Source: Candidatus Iainarchaeum sp.
GTDB taxonomy: Archaea; Iainarchaeota; Iainarchaeia; Iainarchaeales; UBA10191
Direction of reading: 5' to 3'
Assembly: GCA_030649735.1 (NCBI GenBank)
Contig: JAUSFL010000021.1
Location: forward strand, 1 to 32,769
Length of the DNA: 32,769 nucleotides
The notes beneath the pieces were generated by a model. The model was not told the DNA's origin and searched no databases. It worked only from the letters and a program-made list of their open reading frames with translations. Shown here piece after piece: positions 31,574-32,769 of this stretch. The translations under genes were made by a program, and so were the position numbers. How positions within the stretch are numbered: the first letter of the stretch is position 1; every line of letters starts with the position of its first letter.

Positions 31574-32344
31574 ATGCTACAAGCGTCAAAAGAATACCTG
31601 AAAAAAGCAGTTCCAATACTGGACGTTCCATTAGCCAACACTACAGTGGACAAGCTTCCGGAATCATGGCTGAAAATATTCTACAAAGAATACCCGCGCT
31701 TCAAAAGCTTGCAGTTGCAAACAAACAGCGGAAAAACAAGCCTGGACTTGCTATTGCTCAAAAGAGAAAGCGCGAGAAAATTCTCCAAAAAGCCAATAAG
31801 CTTCAAGGCAATTTCAGACATCATTTACTGGTCTTGCGCAGAAAAGCCAAAACTGAAAAACACTTCATTCCCGAGAAGAATGTATCCTTCAGGCGGCGGA
31901 AGATACCCAATTGAAGCATACCTGTTGGCATTCAACATTGAAGGCTTGAACAAAGGAATATACCATTATAACGTAAAAGAAAACAGGCTTGAGCTCTTGC
32001 TTGAAGAAGACACCTCAAAAGAGACCAATAAAATAATGTTCAACCAGCTTGAAAACCCCGCGGGAGTCATTGTTCTTTCACCAACAATGAGCCGAATCGA
32101 AGTCAAGTACGGAACAATCGCGCTAATGATAGCACTCTTGGAAACAGGCCACATTGGCCAAAACATATGCCTTAAAGCAACAGAACAAGGAATTGGCTCT
32201 TGCGCAATAACTGGCTTTGAAAGGAACGCAATGGCCTGCCTTTTGGACCTTGATGCAGAAGAAGAGATTCCAGTATACTGCATAGCATTAGGAATTACCC
32301 ACAAAGGGAGTAAACAATCATTTAATACTTCAAAAAAGAAATAG
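31574..32344 (+). CDS. SagB-type FMN azoline dehydrogenase (nitroreductase fold)
   Basis: In thiazole/oxazole peptide pathways this flavoenzyme oxidises azolines to azoles. It shows the FMN-binding RESARKF at 64-70, the subfamily motif YPSGGGRYPIEAY at 104-116, GIYHYNVKENRLELL at 128-142, the Lys-Tyr pair K178-Y179 (known to be important in azoline dehydrogenases) in VKYG, LLETGHIGQN at 189-197 and GIGSCAITGF at 206-215. Length 256 is typical. A GAGGTGA site begins in the YcaO stop region (31563-31569), so the two genes are tightly linked. An about 55-residue N-terminal extension precedes the catalytic fold; I do not recognise it as a peptide-binding (RRE) domain, but cannot exclude it. Confidence 0.9.
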   Translation: MLQASKEYLKKAVPILDVPLANTTVDKLPESWLKIFYKEYPRFKSLQLQTNSGKTSLDLLLLKRESARKFSKKPISFKAISDIIYWSCAEKPKLKNTSFPRRMYPSGGGRYPIEAYLLAFNIEGLNKGIYHYNVKENRLELLLEEDTSKETNKIMFNQLENPAGVIVLSPTMSRIEVKYGTIALMIALLETGHIGQNICLKATEQGIGSCAITGFERNAMACLLDLDAEEEIPVYCIALGITHKGSKQSFNTSKKK

Positions 32345-32348
32345 GTTT

Positions 32349-32354
32349 AGGAGG
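32349..32354 (+). promoter_or_regulatory. Strong ribosome binding site of the 65-aa peptide gene
   Basis: AGGAGG lies 7 nt before the ATG at 32362. It is the strongest such site in this operon, suggesting the peptide is made in excess over the two enzymes, as expected for a substrate. Confidence 0.6.
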
Positions 32355-32361
32355 CGAGAAA

Positions 32362-32559
32362 ATGAATGCAATAAAACTAACACCGCAAATGATACTCGGG
32401 TTTTCCGGAGAGTCAAGCTGCAGTTGCAGCGAAATAATGGCAAAAGAGCTCTTGCGCAAAATCAGGGAAAAAAGCAAGGCAATAAAATACAGCACACAGC
32501 CATCAGCAGCAAGACTTGGCGAACTCCTGGGGCACATAAAAGAAATTGAAGAAGTATAA
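32362..32559 (+). CDS. Candidate precursor peptide of the YcaO/SagB operon
   Basis: The 65-residue product begins MNAIKLTPQMILGFSGE, then has SSCSCSE at residues 18-24. A charged, probably helical segment of about 40 residues follows (AKELLRKIREKSKAIKY, then LGELLGHIKEIEEV). Cys20, Ser21, Cys22 and Ser23 (with Ser15, Ser18, Ser19) are exactly the residue types that YcaO enzymes cyclise and SagB proteins oxidise. Unlike most such precursors, where a long leader precedes a C-terminal core, the block is near the N-terminus, so recognition would be through a C-terminal follower, as in bottromycins. It is 17 nt after the dehydrogenase with a strong AGGAGG. Alternatives are a small metal-binding or accessory protein. 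I know of no matching family. Confidence 0.7.
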   Translation: MNAIKLTPQMILGFSGESSCSCSEIMAKELLRKIREKSKAIKYSTQPSAARLGELLGHIKEIEEV

Positions 32560-32572
32560 AATTCAAAATATT

Positions 32573-32587
32573 AAACTGCTGCAGTTT
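32573..32587. repeat. Short inverted repeat after the peptide gene
   Basis: AAACTG and CAGTTT flank CTG, forming a 6-bp stem with a 3-nt loop 13 nt after the peptide stop. It could stabilise the operon's 3' end. No T-run follows it. Confidence 0.4.
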
Positions 32588-32621
32588 GCACTCGCTTAGC
32601 CATGCGCAAAAAATAAAAAAC

Positions 32622-32630
32622 AATTATAAA
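32622..32630 (+). promoter_or_regulatory. TATA box of the aminotransferase gene
   Basis: AATTATAAA ends 21 nt before the ATG at 32652, the spacing of a leaderless archaeal gene. It separates the aminotransferase from the YcaO operon as an independent unit. Confidence 0.6.
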
Positions 32631-32651
32631 CCCAAAAGCGCTAATTTTAGC

Positions 32652-32769
32652 ATGGCATTCAGCGGCTTAAGCAAGAGGATTCGCGAGCTTCCGAAAAGCA
32701 ATTTTCCCGCAATCATTAAAATGGCTGAAGAAGACAAGAGCATTATTTCCTTAGGCATTGGAGAGCCTG
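32652..32769 (+). CDS. Class I/II aminotransferase, N-terminus only
   Basis: Thirty-nine codons are visible before the edge: MAFSGLSKRIRELP, then AIIKMAEEDKSIISLGIGEP. The S-L-G-I-G-E-P stretch is the N-terminal signature of PLP-dependent class I aminotransferases (aspartate aminotransferase-like). The PLP lysine and substrate pocket are outside the window, so the substrate cannot be named. Confidence 0.85.
   Translation, partial: MAFSGLSKRIRELPKSNFPAIIKMAEEDKSIISLGIGEP

Noticed and set aside
32417-32430. GCTGCA/TGCAGC inverted repeat inside the peptide gene, first read as a hairpin
   Set aside because: It follows directly from the codons for Ser-Cys-Ser-Cys-Ser (AGC TGC AGT TGC AGC), so it needs no regulatory explanation.

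Overview
The window comes from an AT-rich archaeal genome. The evidence is archaeal: fibrillarin, Nop5, NMD3, an archaeal/eukaryotic-type glycyl-tRNA synthetase, a beta-CASP RNase, an ADP-forming acyl-CoA synthetase subunit, TrmB and XRE regulators, BRE/TATA promoters (for example CGAAAGG followed by a T/A box) and GGTG-type ribosome binding sites. Small proteins, compact operons, a divergent gene set and very long surface proteins suggest a DPANN-type lineage such as Diapherotrites, Micrarchaeota or Woesearchaeota. That placement is an inference from gene content, not a phylogeny.

Layout. (1) 1-10343, minus strand: a surface operon. In transcription order it holds a 1604-residue membrane-anchored protein with Ig/carboxypeptidase-regulatory-like modules, a C-terminally anchored exported protein, an 885-residue exported protein, and a dockerin plus SASA carbohydrate esterase that runs off the left edge. 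(2) 10439-14778: a metallo-beta-lactamase-fold protein diverging from a coiled-coil protein, a small protein resembling archaeal riboflavin synthase with an acidic tail, and a second membrane-anchored Ig-like protein. (3) 14838-18636, minus: the box C/D RNP operon nop5, two GNAT acetyltransferases, fibrillarin and a polyprenol/diacylglycerol-kinase-like gene, followed by tRNA-Arg(CCU). This Nop5 ends in about 15 tandem FxPRG(D/E) hexapeptides. (4) 18702-24876, plus: a small kinase, GlyRS, a putative HTH protein, tRNA-Thr(CGU), a TM2-like membrane protein, an M29 aminopeptidase, a DUF998-like membrane protein and an XRE regulator. (5) 24881-26880, minus: a beta-CASP RNase and NMD3. (6) 26881-29322: a gene-poor 374-nt stretch, a membrane protein/double-wHTH pair, a lone ACD beta subunit and an unknown basic protein. 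(7) 29366-32559: a TrmB regulator diverging from a three-gene YcaO - SagB-type dehydrogenase - 65-residue peptide operon. (8) 32652 to the edge: the start of a class I aminotransferase.

The most interesting system is (7). YcaO enzymes activate peptide backbones with ATP to make azolines or thioamides, and SagB-type flavoenzymes oxidise azolines to azoles. The third gene has a very strong ribosome binding site and encodes a short protein with an SSCSCS block, a plausible substrate for cysteine/serine heterocyclisation. The block lies near the N-terminus and is followed by a long charged, probably helical segment. No E1/ThiF-like partner or TfuA gene is visible nearby. This reads as a minimal thiazole/oxazole-type (TOMM/RiPP-like) modification operon in an archaeon, apparently under TrmB control. 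The modification and its purpose are inferred. Second-tier points are the repeat tail of Nop5 with two acetyltransferases inserted in its operon, and the dockerin-esterase.
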